From NCBI RefSeq assembly GCF_030758975.1, contig NZ_CP132359.1:4881781-4945780 (forward strand): a DNA stretch of 64,000 bases. Reading direction: 5' to 3'. The notes below the pieces were generated by a model. That model worked only from the letters and a program-made list of their open reading frames with translations, was not told where the DNA came from and made no database searches. The first letter of the stretch is position 1; the number at the start of each line of letters is the position of its first letter. The translations under genes were made by a program, and so were the position numbers. Source of the stretch: Bosea beijingensis (GTDB taxonomy: Bacteria > Pseudomonadota > Alphaproteobacteria > Rhizobiales > Beijerinckiaceae). Shown piece by piece: positions 16,937 through 28,923 of this stretch.

Positions 16937-17917
16937 TCACGTTGCCTTGAAAACCGGCACGGTCGCGCCGGCGTGATCGAAGGCCTCACGCGCGGCGGCC
17001 GAGATCATGTTGGGCCGCCAGCGGCGATGCATCCAGAGCCATTGTTCGGGATACTCGCGCACCCAGCCCTCGACGACCGCCGTCATCATCGCCATCGCGC
17101 CCTGGACGTCGATCTCGCCATTGGCGTCGCGGGGCAGGTCGAGCGGCGGCGTCAGTTCCAGCCGGAAGCGGTGGTTCGGCAGGCGGATGACGCGCACGCC
17201 ATGGACCGGGCATTCGAAGCGCCTGGCGAATTTGCCCATGATCGGGTTGGTCAGCGCCGGGCGGCCGAAGAAAGGCACCACGACGCCACGGGTGAAATGC
17301 TGGTCGATCAGCATGCCGAGATGGCCGCCATTCTCCAGCACGCCCTGCATGGCGAAGGCCGCTCCCTGCTTGGCGGCGGCGAGCCCACCCATCGTGCCGG
17401 AGCGGATCTCGTGGACGACAGCGGCGATCGCCGGGTCGTTCGGCGCCCGGAAGACCGCGGTGGTCTCGAGATCATAGGCCTGCGCGCAGATCGCCGGCAG
17501 CTCCCAGTTGGCGAGATGCGTCGAGAAGATCAGGCCGGGCTTCTCGTCGTCCTTGAGCGCGATGAAATGCTCGATGCCCTTGACCTCGACGCGCGAAGGC
17601 TTGTCGGGGTTGAGGTAATCGTAATCGAAGAGCGTCTTCAGATGGGCATATTCACCGGCAACGCGGCCGAGATTCTCCCAGGCGCCGCGCGCGATGCGCT
17701 TCACCTCGGCCTCGTCCTTCTCGGGGAAGGCGGCGCGGATATTGGCGAGTGCGACGCGATTGACCGGAATCAGCGGGCTCGCGCTGCGCAGGAGCCAGCC
17801 GCCGAGGTCGCTGGCGCGCTCCGGCCCGAGCAGGCGCAGGAAGCCGAACAGGGCGCGGATCACGCCGATCATCACCGCGGCGCCGGCGCGCGCGGCGATA
17901 GCCTTCAATCGTCTCAA
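16937..17917 (-). CDS. lpxXL: lipid A VLCFA acyltransferase LpxXL-like
   Basis: 326 aa from TTG 17917, chosen for an AGGA site 6 bp upstream. TTG 17908 and ATG 17872 are alternatives. It belongs to the HtrB/LpxL acyltransferases: a membrane-anchoring helix (GVIRALFGFLRLLG) is followed by the catalytic HX4E motif, THLANWE, at about residue 134. Being last in the acpXL-fabZXL-fabF-adh2XL cluster, it should transfer the C28-type fatty acid from AcpXL to lipid A, as LpxXL does in Rhizobium. Substrate is inferred from context. Confidence 0.87.
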   Translation of the reverse strand: MRRLKAIAARAGAAVMIGVIRALFGFLRLLGPERASDLGGWLLRSASPLIPVNRVALANIRAAFPEKDEAEVKRIARGAWENLGRVAGEYAHLKTLFDYDYLNPDKPSRVEVKGIEHFIALKDDEKPGLIFSTHLANWELPAICAQAYDLETTAVFRAPNDPAIAAVVHEIRSGTMGGLAAAKQGAAFAMQGVLENGGHLGMLIDQHFTRGVVVPFFGRPALTNPIMGKFARRFECPVHGVRVIRLPNHRFRLELTPPLDLPRDANGEIDVQGAMAMMTAVVEGWVREYPEQWLWMHRRWRPNMISAAAREAFDHAGATVPVFKAT

Positions 17918-18026
17918 GGTCGGTCCTGCCTGAAACGCCCGTGCCGAGAGCAAGACCGGGCCTTGAAGGCGCGATCTGGGGCAGGAACGCGCCCGCGTCA
18001 AGTCTTTGACGGGAAACAGGTCGCAA

Positions 18027-19049
18027 TCAGAAGGCGATGACGACCTTGCCGAAGACCTTGCGGCCCTCGATCCGGGCGAGCCCCTTCTCGAATTCGGCGA
18101 GCGGGAAGACCGAGTCGATCACCGGCTTCATCCCACCGGCCATCTTCTCCAGCGACTGCGCGATATTCTCCATCCGGCAGCCGAAGGAGCCGGTGATGCG
18201 ATATTGCTGCTGGAAGAGCTGCATCAGGTTGATCGTGGCCGAGGGGCCGGAGGTCGCGCCGCAGGTGACGAGCCGGCCGCCGCGCTTCAGGCAGAGCAGC
18301 GAGCCGTTCCAGGTGTCGGCACCGACATGCTCGAACACGACATCGACGCCCTTGCGGCCGGTCAGCTTGCGGACGACGCCCTCGAACCGGTCCTCGCGGT
18401 AGTTGATGACGTGGTCTGCGCCGAGCGCCTTGGCCTTGGCGCCCTTCTCGTCGTCGCCGACCGTCGTGTAGACCGTGCAGCCGATCGCCTTGGCCATCAG
18501 GATCGCGGCCGTGCCGATGCCGGAGCCGCCGGCATGGACGAGCACGGATTCGCCGGGCTCCAGCTTCGCGTTGTCGAACAGCATGTGCTGGACCGTGCCG
18601 AAGCCGATCGGGGCGCAGGCGGCATCCTCGAAGGAGACGCCCTTCGGCGCCTTGATGGTGAGGCGGGCCGGGCGGTTGAGCAATTCGCGCGCGAAGCCGT
18701 CGATATGGAAGCCCATGATGCCGGCGACGTTCTCGCAGAGATTGTCGCGGCCCTCGCGGCAGGCCTTGCACTGGCCGCAGGTATCGGCGCCATAGGCGGT
18801 GACGGTGTCGCCGGGTGCGAAGCCGGTGACGCCCTCGCCGACGCAGACGATCTCGCCGGCCGCTTCGACGCCGGCCGCCTGCGGCATCTTGCGCTTGGCG
18901 AAGGCCATGCCGCGGAAGCCCCAGAGGTCGAGATAGTTCAGCCCGACGGCCTTGATGCGGATCTGCACCTCGCCGGGAGCCGGCGACGGCGGCGGCTCGA
19001 TGTCTTCGAGACGGAGATCACGGTCACCATGGAGCTGGAGAGAACGCAT
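18027..19049 (-). CDS. adh2XL: zinc-binding dehydrogenase of VLCFA cluster
   Basis: 340 aa medium-chain dehydrogenase. It has a structural zinc site (CGQCKACREGRDNLC, residues about 91-105), and AGGSGIGTAAILMAK gives the NADPH-binding turn near residue 170. In rhizobial lipid A clusters the equivalent gene (adh2XL) sits between the KS genes and lpxXL. Its step in making the omega-1 hydroxylated C28 acyl chain (an enoyl reductase or alcohol dehydrogenase) is not proved. In this genome a toxin-antitoxin pair separates it from the upstream fab genes. Confidence 0.88.
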   Translation of the reverse strand: MRSLQLHGDRDLRLEDIEPPPSPAPGEVQIRIKAVGLNYLDLWGFRGMAFAKRKMPQAAGVEAAGEIVCVGEGVTGFAPGDTVTAYGADTCGQCKACREGRDNLCENVAGIMGFHIDGFARELLNRPARLTIKAPKGVSFEDAACAPIGFGTVQHMLFDNAKLEPGESVLVHAGGSGIGTAAILMAKAIGCTVYTTVGDDEKGAKAKALGADHVINYREDRFEGVVRKLTGRKGVDVVFEHVGADTWNGSLLCLKRGGRLVTCGATSGPSATINLMQLFQQQYRITGSFGCRMENIAQSLEKMAGGMKPVIDSVFPLAEFEKGLARIEGRKVFGKVVIAF

Positions 19050-19064
19050 GAGATTCGAACGCTT

Positions 19065-19349
19065 TCAGAGCTTGTCCGGCCATTGCCGGGAGGTATGGAT
19101 CACGGCGATGATCTGAACGGAGTGATCATGCACGCGATAGGGCAGGATATGCGACGTCCCGGGAACCACGAGTTCGCGAGTGCCCTCGATGCGCCCTGGC
19201 CGGCCGCTTGCCGGATGATGCAGCAGTTGCGCCGGTGCGGCGCGGATCATGCGGATCATCGACAGGGAGGCATAGGGATTGAACTGCGCCAGATAGCGCG
19301 CCGCGTCGCGCAGATTGCGCTGCGCCCTTGGCGTCCAGACTATTCTCAT
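19065..19349 (-). CDS. RelE/ParE-family toxin
   Basis: 94 aa ParE/RelE-type protein. The RAQRNLRDAARYLAQFNP helix and the C-terminal strand with IIAVIHTSRQWPD are characteristic of the fold. Members either block gyrase (ParE) or cleave mRNA (RelE), and sequence alone does not decide. It starts inside the antitoxin stop codon (4-bp overlap) and is followed 15 bp later by adh2XL, so readthrough transcription is probable. The pair is embedded in the lipid A operon. Confidence 0.88.
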   Translation of the reverse strand: MRIVWTPRAQRNLRDAARYLAQFNPYASLSMIRMIRAAPAQLLHHPASGRPGRIEGTRELVVPGTSHILPYRVHDHSVQIIAVIHTSRQWPDKL

Positions 19350-19594
19350 TGCCGGTCGATCTTGGCCTGAATCTCGGCCTCGATCGCATCAAGATCGGCT
19401 TCGGTGACAAACTCGCCGCGGTCGGCCTCGGCCAAACCCGCCTTGATCTGCTCGATTTGCCAAGCGTTCAGCTCGACATAACTCTCGATCGCCTTGGTAA
19501 CGAGCCAACTCCGCGAGCGGTCGGTGTCGGCGGCGAGCGCGTCGAGCCTGGCCAGCATCTCGTCGTCGAGGCGAATGGTGAAGGCTGCCGTCAT
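19346..19594 (-). CDS. ribbon-helix-helix antitoxin
   Basis: 82 aa. The N-terminus is a ribbon-helix-helix DNA-binding domain (FTIRLDDEMLARLDALA, then SRSWLVTKAIESYV). The acidic C-terminal helix (QIKAGLAEADRGEFVTEADLDAIEAE) wraps the toxin in related ParD-like proteins. It lies directly before the ParE-type toxin and overlaps it by 4 bp. It likely represses its own promoter in the 55-bp gap behind the SDR gene 3' end, although no clear palindrome was seen there. Confidence 0.87.
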   Translation of the reverse strand: MTAAFTIRLDDEMLARLDALAADTDRSRSWLVTKAIESYVELNAWQIEQIKAGLAEADRGEFVTEADLDAIEAEIQAKIDRQ

Positions 19595-19649
19595 GTCGGT
19601 TCACTCCGGTTCGGAGCGAACCATATCACGAGAGGATACCCCGGTCGAT

Positions 19650-20396
19650 TCAGCGGTGGACGCCGAGCTGGGCGGTCAGGCCGCCATCGATCGGCAGCAC
19701 GGTGCCGCTGATATAGGCGGCGGGCTCGCTCATCAGGAAGGCGGCGAGGCCGGCGACCTCCTCCGGCCTCGCGAAGCGGCCGGCCGGGATCTGGCCCTGC
19801 ATCTTGTCGCGATAGGCGGCGTAGGGCGCCATCATGTCGGTGTCGACGAAGCCCGGTGCGATCACGTTGACGGTGACGCCGCGCTTGCCGGTCTCGACGG
19901 CCAGCGTCTTGGCATAGGAGATCAGCGCGCCCTTGGAGGCCGCGTAAGCCGCATTGCCGGGATTGCCGCGCAGCGCCGCGACGGAGCCGATCGCGACGAT
20001 GCGGCCAGCGCGGGCGCGGATCATGGCGCGCATCAGGCTCTTGGCGAGGCGGGTGAACGCCCAGAAATTGACCTGCATCGCCGCTTCGGCCTTGTCCTGC
20101 GCCATCATCGCGGCGAGCGAATCATAGGGCTGGCCGGCATTGTGGACGAGGCCGAAATAGGTTTCGCTTTCGCGCGCCTCGCAGAAGGCGTCGAGCGCCT
20201 CCTTGTCCGAGAGGTCGAGCGGCAGCGCGGTGATGGCGCGGCCAGGGTGGCTCGCGGCGATCTCCTGCGCCAGCGCCTTCGCCTGGTCGGCGGAGGAGCG
20301 GAAGGTGAAATCGACATCATGGCCGGCCGCGGCGAGCGCGCGCACGATCGCGGCGCCGACACCCTTGGCGCCGCCGGTGACGAGAACTTTTGTCAT
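19650..20396 (-). CDS. FabG-like 3-oxoacyl reductase of VLCFA cluster
   Basis: 248 aa classical SDR. The NADPH motif TGGAKGVG (residues 7-14), NAG, the catalytic YAASK and a C-terminal ISGTVLPIDGGLTAQ match FabG-type 3-oxoacyl-ACP reductases. Its start overlaps the stop of the KS gene fabF1XL by 4 bp. It therefore supplies the ketoreduction step for elongation of the C28-type chain on AcpXL. The original rhizobial cluster lacks an obvious dedicated reductase, so this gene completes the elongation set. Function is inferred from context. Confidence 0.87.
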   Translation of the reverse strand: MTKVLVTGGAKGVGAAIVRALAAAGHDVDFTFRSSADQAKALAQEIAASHPGRAITALPLDLSDKEALDAFCEARESETYFGLVHNAGQPYDSLAAMMAQDKAEAAMQVNFWAFTRLAKSLMRAMIRARAGRIVAIGSVAALRGNPGNAAYAASKGALISYAKTLAVETGKRGVTVNVIAPGFVDTDMMAPYAAYRDKMQGQIPAGRFARPEEVAGLAAFLMSEPAAYISGTVLPIDGGLTAQLGVHR

Positions 20397-21673
20397 GCAG
20401 CCTCCGGAGGCGCCGTCAGCACGAGGCAGGTGTTCTGGCCGCCGAAGCCGAAGGAGTTGGAGATAATCGTCTTCACCTTCACCTTGCGGGCGGTATTCGG
20501 CACGACGTCGAGTGCTATCGCGGGATCGGGGTTCACATAGTTGATCGTCGGCGGGATCGTGCCGTTGGCGATGGTCATGAAGGAGATCACCGCCTCGACC
20601 GCGCCTGCCGCCGTCAGGGTGTGGCCGATCATCGACTTGTTCGAGGAGATCGGCAGGCTCGCCATGCGTTCGCCGAAGACGGCGGCGCAGCTCATCGCCT
20701 CCATCTTGTCGTTCTCGGGCGTCGAGGTGCCGTGGGCGTTGATGTAGTCGACATCGTCAGGCGTCAGGCCGGCATCGGCGAGCGCGTCCTGCATGGCGAG
20801 GATGGCGGGCTTGCCGTCCGGGCTGGAGCGGGTGCGGTGGAAGCCGTCGCCGCGCTCGCCGCAGCCGGCGACGATGCCCAGGATGGTCGCGCCGCGCGCC
20901 AGCGCGTGGTCGTAATCCTCCAGCACCAGCGCACCGGCGCCTTCGCCCATGACGAAGCCGTCGCGGTTCTTCGAGAACGGCTTGGCCGCGCCTTCCGGCG
21001 GGTCGTTCTGGGTCGAGAGCGCCGAGAGCAGCGAGAAGCGGATCAGCGCCTCGGCATGGATCGAGCCGTCGGTGCCGATGCAGAGCGCGGCCTGGGTATC
21101 GCCGCGGCGGATCGCCTCGACGCCCATCTGGATCGCGGTTGCGCCCGAGGAGCAGGCGGTCGAGAGCGAGATCGGCGAGCCCTTGGTGCCGAAGCGGTCG
21201 GCGATATGGTCGGCGACGCCGCCGAAGACGAAGAGCTCGTGCATTGCCCGGAATTTGCCGGTCGCGGCAGTGCGCAGCAGACCGTCGTAATCGGCTTCGC
21301 CCGCGGTCGCCTGAGCCATCTCCTGCTTCTGCGGCCATTCCATTTCGACTGGCGGCACCGCCATGAAGAGCTCGCCCGGAAAATCGCCAGCCGTGCCGAT
21401 GCCGCTCTGGCCGACAGCCTCCTCGGCCGCGAGCGTCGCGAGCTTCTCGGAGAGCTGCGGGGCGGTGAACGGGCCGTCGAACAGGAAATCGACGGTGCCG
21501 CCGATGCTGGTCTTCAGCCCGTCGGTCGGGAAGCGGTCGATGCGGTGGATGCCGGACTTGCCTGATGTCAGGGCTTGCCAGTTGGTCTCCTTGCCCTGGC
21601 CGAGCGAGGTGACGACGCCGAGCCCGGTGACGGCGACGAGCGGACGGCCCTTGGCGTCGCGATGCGTGGTCAT
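20393..21673 (-). CDS. fabF1XL: 3-oxoacyl-ACP synthase, catalytic KS of VLCFA cluster
   Basis: 426 aa KAS II-type condensing enzyme. The full catalytic triad is visible: Cys174 in STACSSG, His314 in INAHGTST and His351 in KSMIGHTLTAAG. It condenses malonyl-ACP with the growing chain on AcpXL. ATG 21673 was taken; an in-frame GTG at 21688 overlaps the upstream stop and is an alternative. It is paired with a second, non-catalytic-looking KS (next gene), so a heterodimer is plausible. Confidence 0.92.
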   Translation of the reverse strand: MTTHRDAKGRPLVAVTGLGVVTSLGQGKETNWQALTSGKSGIHRIDRFPTDGLKTSIGGTVDFLFDGPFTAPQLSEKLATLAAEEAVGQSGIGTAGDFPGELFMAVPPVEMEWPQKQEMAQATAGEADYDGLLRTAATGKFRAMHELFVFGGVADHIADRFGTKGSPISLSTACSSGATAIQMGVEAIRRGDTQAALCIGTDGSIHAEALIRFSLLSALSTQNDPPEGAAKPFSKNRDGFVMGEGAGALVLEDYDHALARGATILGIVAGCGERGDGFHRTRSSPDGKPAILAMQDALADAGLTPDDVDYINAHGTSTPENDKMEAMSCAAVFGERMASLPISSNKSMIGHTLTAAGAVEAVISFMTIANGTIPPTINYVNPDPAIALDVVPNTARKVKVKTIISNSFGFGGQNTCLVLTAPPEAA

Positions 21674-21684
21674 GGCTTCAACCC

Positions 21685-22818
21685 TCACGCTTGAACGAGA
21701 TGCGCGGCGCCTTCGCCGCGCCAGTGGCCGGCGCCGGTAACGATCGCTTCCCTGGCCTGTCCGGCTGACAGGGCGATTGCCGCCAGCGCCACCGAAACCG
21801 GGAAGGCAGCCTCGACGCCATGGCCGACGAGATCGCCGCTCGCGATACGCTTGGCGGAGGGCGCCGCCGCGGCGATGGCTGCGGTTTCCTCAGCGGTGAT
21901 GCCGGCGCAGCCAGTGGCGGCGGAGATTGCAAGAGCATTGCTGGCGATCGGGCCGAAGCTGCCGAGCAAGCCGTTCAAGGCGGACTGGACCGTGCCCGCC
22001 TCGCGACGGCTGCGCGCCGCGCCGGTGTGATTCAGCTTCGCATAGGCCTTGGCGCCGCGGTCGGCAGCGCGCTCGGCCGATTCCAGTACGAGGAAGGCTC
22101 CGGCGCTGCCGGTGATCAGGCCGGGTGCGTCCTCGCGCTCGAAGACCGGCTTGAAATCGTCGCGGTGCAGATAGCCGCCGAGCTCGAAGAGCAGCAGCAT
22201 GTCGCGGCGCTCGGCGTTATAGGCGCCGCCGACCAGCATCAGGTCGGATTGGCCCGATGCGATGCGGGCATGGGCGGTGCGGATCGCGTCGACGCCGGCC
22301 TGCTCCTCGCCCATGAAGGTGCGGGACGGACCGGTGATGCCGTGGACGATCGCGATATTGCCGGCGAGCAGGTTGGAGAGCTGCGCCAGGAACAGCGTCG
22401 GCCGGAGGTCGCCCATCAGGCGCTCGTTGAGGAAGGAGCCGGGCTCATTGGCGCCGCGCAGGCCTTCGAGAATGGCGGCATCGACCGCATGGTCGCGCTC
22501 GCCGCCGCCGGCCGCGACGATGACCTGCAGGGCGCTCTTGGCCTCGACATCGTCCTTCAAGCCCGCGGAATCGAGGGCGAGGCCGGCCGCATAAACGCCG
22601 AGCCGCTGCCAGGGCTCCATCTGGCGCTGGTCGGATTTCTTCGGGATTTGCCTGTCCAGCTCCAGCGCCGCCAGCGGGTGGAGCGGATAGGGCTTGAAAT
22701 TCTCGGTGTCGACGACCGGCGGGCCGCCGGCGGCGAGCGCAGCGGCATGGGTCTCGACGCCCTCGCCGAGGCTCGACGCGATGCCGATGCCGGTAATGAC
22801 CACGTCGCGGCGGTTCAT
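21685..22818 (-). CDS. fabF2XL: KS-like protein lacking catalytic residues
   Basis: 377 aa thiolase-fold protein in the position of fabF2XL. It is about 50 aa shorter than its partner. Aligned on GPS...G, the nucleophile Cys position is occupied by Glu172 (or Gln173 with a one-residue shift) in GEEQAG. The first catalytic His motif is replaced by a segment around ISAATGCAG. Only GDLVGHGVEAA keeps the second His. The protein is therefore unlikely to condense by itself. It resembles a chain-length-factor subunit working with FabF1XL. ATGA overlap with fabZXL. Confidence 0.87.
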   Translation of the reverse strand: MNRRDVVITGIGIASSLGEGVETHAAALAAGGPPVVDTENFKPYPLHPLAALELDRQIPKKSDQRQMEPWQRLGVYAAGLALDSAGLKDDVEAKSALQVIVAAGGGERDHAVDAAILEGLRGANEPGSFLNERLMGDLRPTLFLAQLSNLLAGNIAIVHGITGPSRTFMGEEQAGVDAIRTAHARIASGQSDLMLVGGAYNAERRDMLLLFELGGYLHRDDFKPVFEREDAPGLITGSAGAFLVLESAERAADRGAKAYAKLNHTGAARSRREAGTVQSALNGLLGSFGPIASNALAISAATGCAGITAEETAAIAAAAPSAKRIASGDLVGHGVEAAFPVSVALAAIALSAGQAREAIVTGAGHWRGEGAAHLVQA

Positions 22819-23279
22819 GGGGCAGGCTCCGGCGTCAGGCCGATTGTCTCGATGCGGCTTAGCATCAGCGCGCGCATATCGGCGGGGAAAGGCATCAGGC
22901 GGAAGCGCAGTTCGGCATCGCAGATCGGCTTGCCTTCGCTGGTCAGCTTTACCTTGGTTGCGGCATAGCCGGAGCCCTCGATGACGAGTTCGGCGCTGGC
23001 TTCCAGTTCCGTGCGGGGCTCGACGAAGGTGCGGAAGCGCGCCTTGTCGACCGTCATCAGGAACGGCATCTGCGAGAGCCCGTTGAGGCCGAGCAGGAGA
23101 TAGCCCGAGGCCTGCGCCATGGTCTCGGTCAGGAGCACGCCGGGCACCAGAGGGTGGCCGGGGAAATGGCCCTCGAAGACCGGGCTCTCGGCGGGAACGG
23201 TGGAGCGCGTCACGATGCGCTTCTGCGACGGATCGAAGGTCACGACCCTGTCGATCATGTCGAAATATTCGAGGCGCAT
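22815..23279 (-). CDS. fabZXL: 3-hydroxyacyl-ACP dehydratase, VLCFA cluster
   Basis: 154 aa hot-dog fold dehydratase from ATG 23279. HFPGHPLVPGVLLTETMAQ at about residues 39-57 contains the catalytic His and the conserved GVLxxExMAQ helix with its Glu. It dehydrates 3-hydroxyacyl-AcpXL during chain elongation. The stop overlaps the fabF2XL start (ATGA). The gap to acpXL is 143 bp, so a separate promoter may exist, but both genes point the same way. Confidence 0.93.
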   Translation of the reverse strand: MRLEYFDMIDRVVTFDPSQKRIVTRSTVPAESPVFEGHFPGHPLVPGVLLTETMAQASGYLLLGLNGLSQMPFLMTVDKARFRTFVEPRTELEASAELVIEGSGYAATKVKLTSEGKPICDAELRFRLMPFPADMRALMLSRIETIGLTPEPAP

Positions 23280-23422
23280 GCGATCCTTGGCTCTATCGGC
23301 GCCAGAACGGCGCAAGGCCGCGACACGGATCGGGCGATCCGCGCAACGGCCCCTATGCTCTATCGGGAGCCGCGCGCCGGCTCAAGTCCGGCGGCGGCGG
23401 AAGGCGATCACGCCTGACCGAT

Positions 23423-23704
23423 TCAGGCCTTCTTGGCGGCGACGAGATCGTCGATGCGCTTGCAGAGGTTCTCGAGCACGAAATACTGCTCGGCCGGGGC
23501 CTTGCCCTCGTTGACTTCCTGCGTCCACTGCTCGAGCGGCAGCTTGATGCCGAAGGCCTTGTCGATCGCGAAGGCGATGTCGAGGAAGGCCAGGGAATCG
23601 ATGCCGAGATCTTCGATCGCGTGGCTCTGCGGCGTGATCTTCTCCCGCGGAATGTCGCAGGTTTCGGAAATGATGCCGGCGACCGTCTCGAACGTGGCGG
23701 ACAT
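23423..23704 (-). CDS. acpXL: specialised acyl carrier protein AcpXL
   Basis: 93 aa, longer than the housekeeping ACP (about 78 aa), as is usual for AcpXL. The phosphopantetheine serine is in IDSLAFLD near residue 37, where AcpXL differs from the DSLD/E of AcpP. It carries the very-long-chain fatty acid destined for lipid A. The start is ATG 23704; the frame runs further upstream only as shadow. It is the first gene of the lipid A fatty-acid cluster. Confidence 0.93.
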   Translation of the reverse strand: MSATFETVAGIISETCDIPREKITPQSHAIEDLGIDSLAFLDIAFAIDKAFGIKLPLEQWTQEVNEGKAPAEQYFVLENLCKRIDDLVAAKKA

Positions 23705-23974
23705 GCTGCGGGTGCTCCCGTCTGGTATCGGTGATGGCGGACGACATCCGAGCGCGGGATATCGCCCTGCGCTTGCCCCAAGTCGCCACCGAGGATGACT
23801 GAACCGCCCCCTTACACTGCAAGTCGCTCGAGGACAACTGCGCGGTGATGCGGAGCGGAGACTCCTCACGCCGTTGGAAAAGCGCATGAAAACCTAGCGG
23901 GCCGACGTTGGTTGACGGCGTGTTAACGATAGCCCTTCACGATGCTTCCGTTCCAGCAGGGCCGGATAACAACG

Positions 23975-25906
23975 ATGTCATCGCTCAAGCATCGCTTCGC
24001 CGTTCTATGCCTCTTCCTGGCAGCGATCACTGGTGCAGCAGCCATCATCGGGATCTACACATCTCGCGAGATGGGCGCGACGATCGACGAAATCGCCAAT
24101 TCCGCTACGTCGATCCGCAATCATACGATCGGCGACATGCTCCATGATGGCATGCGAGCCGATGTCTACGCTGCCCTGATCCGGTCTGCGGCGGGCAAGG
24201 ATGGGGCGGAGACGATCGAGCAGGTCCAGGAGCATGCCAAGGAGTTCCGCGAGAAGATCGCCGCCACGAAAAGCCTCGTCAGATCGGAGGACAGCGCCAA
24301 TCGGCTCCGGACGCTCGACGAGCCCCTGGAGCAGTACATCAGCCAGGCGCTCGACATCGTGGCGCTTGCCTTCCGGGATCGTGCGGCGGCGCTGGCTGCG
24401 ATGCCGCGCTTCGACGATCGCTTCAAAGCGCTCGAAGTCTCGATGAAGACGGTCGGCGATGCGCTGGAGGCGGAGGCGCTGAAGGCGCAGGCGGAGGCCA
24501 GCACGGCCCGCCAGTTCGCCAATATCGCGGCCATCGGCGGCCTGGTGATCGCCATCGCGACCGCGCTCGGCCTTTTCGCGACGGTGCTCCTCAGTGTGGT
24601 CCGTCCCGTTTCGGGCATCGTCCAGGCAATGCGCGGCCTCGGAGCGACCGGCGCCTCGGCGGATATCCCCCATACCGGCCGGCGCGACGAGATCGGCGAG
24701 ATGGCGCGGGCGATCGGCTCCTTCCAGAGCTCGCTCCACGAGCGCGCTGCTACCGACAGGCGCCGGGCGGAGGACGAGCTCGCAGCCGTCGAGCATCAGC
24801 GCCTGTCGACTGCGGAAACAGCCCGGCAGATCCAGACTGTCGTCGAGGCGGCCGCGCGCGGTGACTTCAGCCGTCGCGTCGATACGCGGCTGGCCGAGGG
24901 CGAGATGGCAGCGCTCGTCGTTGGCATCAACCGGATCAACGAAGCGATCGACGACGCTACAACGAAATTCGCGACAATCCTCACCGCGATTGCCGGGGGA
25001 GACCTCACTCGAGTTGCCGCAGACGATTATTCCGGGCGGCTCGCCGACCTCAGTGGGTCGATCAACGAGATGGTCGGCAAGCTGTCGCAGACGGTGAGCG
25101 TCATCAAGGAAACGGCGACTGATGTGCGGTTGTCGGCGAGCGAGATCCAGACGGGCGCCGAGAATCTGTCGCACCGGACCGAAAGCCAGGCTTCGTCGCT
25201 GGAGGAAACCGCCGCCACGACTGAGGAGCTGGCCGCGTCGGTGAAAGCTTCGGCCCATGCATCGCATCGGGCGCTCAATCTCGCGCGGGAGGCCACGCAG
25301 GTCGCCGAGAGTGGCGGAGGCATTGTGAAGAATGCGATCGACGCCATGAGCCGGATCGAGCAGGCGAGCGGGAAGATCACCGACATCACCTCCGTCATCG
25401 ACAACATCGCTTTCCAGACCAATCTGTTGGCCCTCAACGCCGCGGTCGAGGCGGCGCGCGCCGGCGAAGCCGGCAAGGGCTTCGCGGTGGTTGCCTCCGA
25501 GGTGCGGACGCTGGCGCAGCAAACCGCGGATGCAGCAAAGAGCATCTCGTCCCTGATCGCCCATTCGACCCACGAGGTTGCGAACGGCGTCGAACTCGTT
25601 CGCAATGCGGGCGAAGCGCTGGGCGCGATCGTCGGCGCTTCGCAAAAGGTCGCGAGCACCATTGCCGAGATTTCCTCGGCGTCCGGCGAGCAGGCCAACG
25701 GCATCGACGAGATGAGCCAGACCGTGGCCCATATGGACGAGATGACCCAGCAGAACGCGGCGCTTGCCGAGCAGAGCGCGGCGTCGGCGATCCTGTTGAG
25801 CCAGAAGATCGAACAGCTCGACACGCTGGTGGCGGCATTCCGGACGGCCAACGATGGCGAGCGCGTTGCAACCCCGGGCAAGACGGCCTGGTTGCGAGCA
25901 GGCTGA
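23975..25906 (+). CDS. methyl-accepting chemotaxis protein
   Basis: 643 aa from ATG 23975; ATG 23942 would add 11 residues that precede the membrane helix. Topology is classical: TM1 at about residues 6-28, a helical periplasmic sensor of about 155 aa without a recognisable PAS or Cache fold, TM2 at about 183-211, then HAMP and a second HAMP-like region to about 380. The signalling domain has its conserved tip ([20 protein letters not shown]) near residue 475. No CheR-binding pentapeptide is present at the end. The ligand is unknown. Confidence 0.93.
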   Translation: MSSLKHRFAVLCLFLAAITGAAAIIGIYTSREMGATIDEIANSATSIRNHTIGDMLHDGMRADVYAALIRSAAGKDGAETIEQVQEHAKEFREKIAATKSLVRSEDSANRLRTLDEPLEQYISQALDIVALAFRDRAAALAAMPRFDDRFKALEVSMKTVGDALEAEALKAQAEASTARQFANIAAIGGLVIAIATALGLFATVLLSVVRPVSGIVQAMRGLGATGASADIPHTGRRDEIGEMARAIGSFQSSLHERAATDRRRAEDELAAVEHQRLSTAETARQIQTVVEAAARGDFSRRVDTRLAEGEMAALVVGINRINEAIDDATTKFATILTAIAGGDLTRVAADDYSGRLADLSGSINEMVGKLSQTVSVIKETATDVRLSASEIQTGAENLSHRTESQASSLEETAATTEELAASVKASAHASHRALNLAREATQVAESGGGIVKNAIDAMSRIEQASGKITDITSVIDNIAFQTNLLALNAAVEAARAGEAGKGFAVVASEVRTLAQQTADAAKSISSLIAHSTHEVANGVELVRNAGEALGAIVGASQKVASTIAEISSASGEQANGIDEMSQTVAHMDEMTQQNAALAEQSAASAILLSQKIEQLDTLVAAFRTANDGERVATPGKTAWLRAG

Positions 25907-25941
25907 CCGACCGAACCGGACGCGCTGTGGCTTGAACTAAA

Positions 25942-25971
25942 AAAGCTCCCGAGGATGTCCTCGGGAGCTTT
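25942..25971. terminator. bidirectional rho-independent terminator
   Basis: A perfect 14-bp stem (25942-25955 with 25958-25971) starts with AAAGCTCCCGAGGA and pairs across a 2-4 nt loop. It is flanked by A-rich DNA on the left and T-rich DNA on the right, so it works on both strands. It lies between the convergent chemoreceptor and acnA genes and should end both transcripts. Confidence 0.93.
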
Positions 25972-26004
25972 CTTGTTGGTCGGGCGAATGCGGTGAGGTC
26001 GCCG

Positions 26005-28704
<2,700 letters not shown>

Positions 28705-28710
28705 TCGGGC

Positions 28711-28724
28711 TTGATCCTGATCAA
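28711..28724 (-). promoter_or_regulatory. FNR/FixK-type box at the acnA start
   Basis: The 14 bases have the perfect dyad TTGAT-CCTG-ATCAA, which is the FNR/FixK consensus. They end only 6 bases before the acnA ATG and overlap the place of its ribosome binding site, a position that fits repression or a very short leader. Two other such boxes in the window flank ccoN and fnrL. Binding is inference. Confidence 0.6.
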
Positions 28725-28923
28725 GGGGTTGCGGTCGCGACCGGAGCGCCCTTGCGGACACCGCCGTTCGAAGGCCTAATGCGCATGACGCGCGCGCCGC
28801 CTCGGGAGTGCCCGAGCCCCGCGCCGGATCGGCGTGCGGCGTAGCCGCGGGTTCTATAGAGCAATTCCAAGAAGCGCGCTAGATGAACGAAATGAGCTCG
28901 GACGTATCTGCGGCAGCGCTGCC

